Positions 61,144 through 64,000 of a stretch of 64,000 nt of DNA are shown in pieces (positions within the stretch are counted from its first letter, which is position 1; each line of letters begins with the position of its first letter). Source of the DNA: Bradyrhizobium cajani (GTDB lineage Bacteria; Pseudomonadota; Alphaproteobacteria; Rhizobiales; Xanthobacteraceae); assembly GCF_009759665.1 (NCBI RefSeq), contig NZ_WQNE01000018.1, positions 62,001-126,000 on the forward strand. Reading direction: 5' to 3'. Below the pieces are notes generated by a model. That model was not told the origin of the DNA. It searched no databases and saw only the letters and a program-made list of their open reading frames with translations. A program made the position numbers and the translations under genes.

Positions 61144-62313
61144 TCAGCCCAACGCTCGAAGACCATCGACGATGCTGACACGGGCTGCCCGGCGCATAGG
61201 CCAGACCGCGGCGAGGACCCCGACCACCAACGCCGAAAGTGCCTGCAATATGACAGTGTTGACGCTCACGATCAGTGATGGGAAGAGCGTCGCGGAGAGC
61301 TCGGCAAGGCGCGCGGCAACCGGGGGCGTGAGCCCGATGGCGATCGTGCCGCCGATCAATGCTATGGCCACGGATTCCCCAAGGATCAATCGTGCGACGT
61401 AGCCGGGGCTGAAGCCAATGGCCTTCAGCGTGGCATACTCGCGGAGTCGCTCGCGCGCCGTCATCGCCATGGTGTTTGCCATAACGGCCAAGATAATAAA
61501 GATAACCACGAACGAGACGATACGAATGGAAATGAGGATCGCCTCGGTCTGCTTCACGAAACCGATCTGGAAAGCTCGCTCGGTCTCGGTGAGCGTCTCG
61601 GCAAGCGAGTTTCGGAATACATCGTCGATCGCCTGACTGACTTCCGCAACGAGATTAATGCTGACAACGTCTACAGCGAAGAAGCCAACCTGGTCAGCTT
61701 GTGCCTTGGAGCGCACACGTAGTGTTTCGTTCAGGTAGTCCCAGCGGAAGAAAAGCTGCGAGGTATCGGTCTTGGGGTCTCGGCCGTCAAAGACGCCACA
61801 GATCACAAACTCCCAGTTACCGGGGAAAATGGTCCCGCGTAGCTGAATCACATCGCCTGGCTTGAAGCCGTAGCGTTTGGCGAGTTTGCGTCCTACGATC
61901 GCGCCGCGGCGGTCGCGCAGGAAGGCGCGCCGCACCTCGTCCGAAACAAGGATCTCGGGGTACATATCGAGATAGCTCGCGGCATCTATCGCAAACTGGG
62001 GAAAGAAATTTTTCGGATCTTTGTAGACGCCACCGAACCAGTTCATGTAGGTGACGCGCCGCACGCCTTCGACAGCGCCGATGCGCTTGTGATATGCTTG
62101 TGGCAGCGGCAGCGTGAAAGAGATGGCGTTGCGGGTTAGCAGCCGCGAAGGAACGGCGCCATCCACCCCCGCGTACCAGGTTTTGACGACGGTCTGGAGC
62201 AAACCAAAGGCGAGGATCGCAACTACGAGCCCGACGAGCGTCAGGGACGTACGGAGCCGGTGGCGCAAGACGTTTCGCGCCACGAGCGTGAGCCATTGGC
62301 TCATGATTGGCAC
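61144..62313 (-). CDS. ABC exporter permease, DevC/MacB-FtsX type, subunit B
   Basis: A 389-residue permease with the same one-plus-three helix pattern, starting MPIMSQWLTLVARNVLRHRL and ending RAARVSIVDGLRALG. Its periplasmic domain differs clearly from that of subunit A, so the two probably form a heterodimer. The start is the GTG at 62313, directly after the ATPase stop; ATG 62304 is an alternative. A two-permease system is like LolCDE; DevBCA and MacAB use a single permease type. Confidence 0.87.
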   Translation of the reverse strand: MPIMSQWLTLVARNVLRHRLRTSLTLVGLVVAILAFGLLQTVVKTWYAGVDGAVPSRLLTRNAISFTLPLPQAYHKRIGAVEGVRRVTYMNWFGGVYKDPKNFFPQFAIDAASYLDMYPEILVSDEVRRAFLRDRRGAIVGRKLAKRYGFKPGDVIQLRGTIFPGNWEFVICGVFDGRDPKTDTSQLFFRWDYLNETLRVRSKAQADQVGFFAVDVVSINLVAEVSQAIDDVFRNSLAETLTETERAFQIGFVKQTEAILISIRIVSFVVIFIILAVMANTMAMTARERLREYATLKAIGFSPGYVARLILGESVAIALIGGTIAIGLTPPVAARLAELSATLFPSLIVSVNTVILQALSALVVGVLAAVWPMRRAARVSIVDGLRALG

Positions 62314-63041
<728 letters not shown>

Positions 63042-63045
<4 letters not shown>

Positions 63046-64000
63046 TTCGCGGCCTGCTTGACTGCGTGCCCGTCGACAAGATCTTCCGGCGGTCGGATCA
63101 CCACTCGCGTGCCGGCGTTGAGGTCACGTACCTCGATCTGGTCGCCCACCTTCGTGCCGAGATCCACGCGCCGCAGACGAGCTTTGCCGTCCTCGATTAC
63201 GTAGACGTGCTGTCGTCCATCCACCTCGAAGACCGCCGCCATCGGCACTGCAAGAACAGGCTTGCGCTCTGATTCGGCGACTTCACGCTCAAGGAAAGCC
63301 GCCTTGGCGCTCATATCCGGAAGCATCCGCGAGTCCCGCTGCACGAATCGGATCTTCACGAGGGTAGACGCCTTGGCACGATCCACGGTCGGTACCATCC
63401 GGCTAACCACGCCCTCGAAGCGCTCGGTAGGGATCGCGTCCAGCTGGATCTCCACCGGTTGCCCCACGTGAATGCTCAGGTACGACGACTCCGCCACGTC
63501 GGCTTCCACTTCAAGCGAGTCCATGTCGGCGATGGTGACGACCGCGCCCTTGGTGTCGACCGCCTGCGAGAACGGTGTGATCGTGTCACCTACGTTGGCG
63601 TGCCGCGTGAGGACTACGCCGTCGAAGGGCGCTCGGATAAGGGTCTGGCCGACGGCAACTTCGGACGCGCGGAGATTGGCCTGTGCAGCGGCGATGGCGG
63701 CCTCATACCCAGCAAACGCTGCTCGCGCCTTGGCGAGGCGTGCCTCAGCGGTCTCGCGCGTCGACTCGCTTATGATGTTCTTCTCGCCGAGGGTCGCGGA
63801 GCGCCTGAACGCGATTTCCGCTTGCGTGAGCTCCGCCTGCCCCTGGGCGAGGTTGGCATGTGCAACCTGCACGTTAGCGGCTGCCTGGTCGCGCACCGCT
63901 TGCGTGTCGCTGCTCTCGAGTCGGGCGATCACCTCACCCTCGTGCACCTTGCTGCCTTCGAGTACACCCAACCATTCGAGACGGCCTGTCGCCTTCGAGG
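63042..64000 (-). CDS. HlyD-type membrane-fusion protein, 5' end cut by window edge
   Basis: At least 318 residues of a periplasmic adaptor (DevB/MacA/AcrA type). Visible parts are the half-lipoyl motif GVLEGSKVHEGEVIARLE, a long Ala/Glu-rich coiled coil (about 100 residues), the second half-lipoyl segment GQTLIRAPFDGVVLTRHANV and beta-barrel regions. The frame stays open to base 64000 (SKATGRLEWLGVLEG), so the start and N-terminal anchor lie outside the window; the TTG at 63971 is not a real start. It should link the ABC permeases to an outer-membrane channel for lipid export. Confidence 0.9.

Overview
The window is high-GC DNA with the dense, overlapping gene layout of an alphaproteobacterium. 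The binding-protein transporters, hydantoinase locus and gene style suggest a Bradyrhizobium-like rhizobium (inferred; no rRNA or marker gene is present). Three blocks are separated by scars of decayed DNA.

Block 1 (1-11,936) is catabolic and transport DNA. It holds the 3' end of a 5-hydroxyisourate hydrolase, a Pot-type ABC importer (minus strand), an amidase, a hydantoin-racemase-like protein, an FCD-type GntR regulator, an NMT1/SsuA-type ABC importer, an arylmalonate-decarboxylase-like protein and a hydantoinase. Together these look like a pathway for a cyclic ureide or imide. Its right end is a scar (11,974-13,080) with two broken genes.

Block 2 (13,092-46,210) is a complete salicylate-capped siderophore system. 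A TonB-dependent receptor diverges from a biosynthetic operon: NRPS1 (ArCP-Cy-A-PCP-Cy-A-PCP-Cy-A-PCP), NRPS2 (docking-Cy-A-MT-PCP-TE), a saccharopine-dehydrogenase-like reductase, a thiazolinyl imide reductase, a type II thioesterase, a free methyltransferase and a salicyl-AMP ligase. A PchR/YbtA-like AraC regulator follows. A second operon encodes an MFS transporter, a YbtP/YbtQ-like ABC pair, a cytochrome P450, PchB, PchA and a phosphopantetheinyl transferase. PchA/PchB make salicylate, the ligase loads it on the ArCP, and four Cy-A-PCP modules add four heterocycles. This is two more than pyochelin. The last residue is predicted to become an N-methyl-thiazolidine. The first two A domains share a pocket (DLYSMGLIHK) that is not the usual Cys code, so the product is probably not a simple pyochelin or yersiniabactin analogue. 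This is the main candidate for an undescribed system.

Block 3 (47,599 to window end) is a second, probably independent lipid cluster. It has one fully reducing type I PKS (KS-AT-DH-ER-KR-ACP), four PapA/condensation-like acyltransferases and, convergent to them, a DevBCA/MacB-like ABC exporter with two FtsX-type permeases, an ATPase and a membrane-fusion protein cut by the window end. The likely product is an esterified polyketide lipid that is exported. A roughly 1.4 kb degenerate stretch separates it from block 2; the block 2 phosphopantetheinyl transferase could serve both.

No rRNA, tRNA, CRISPR array or intact insertion sequence was seen. Start codons, domain edges and pocket residues were read by eye and not computed.
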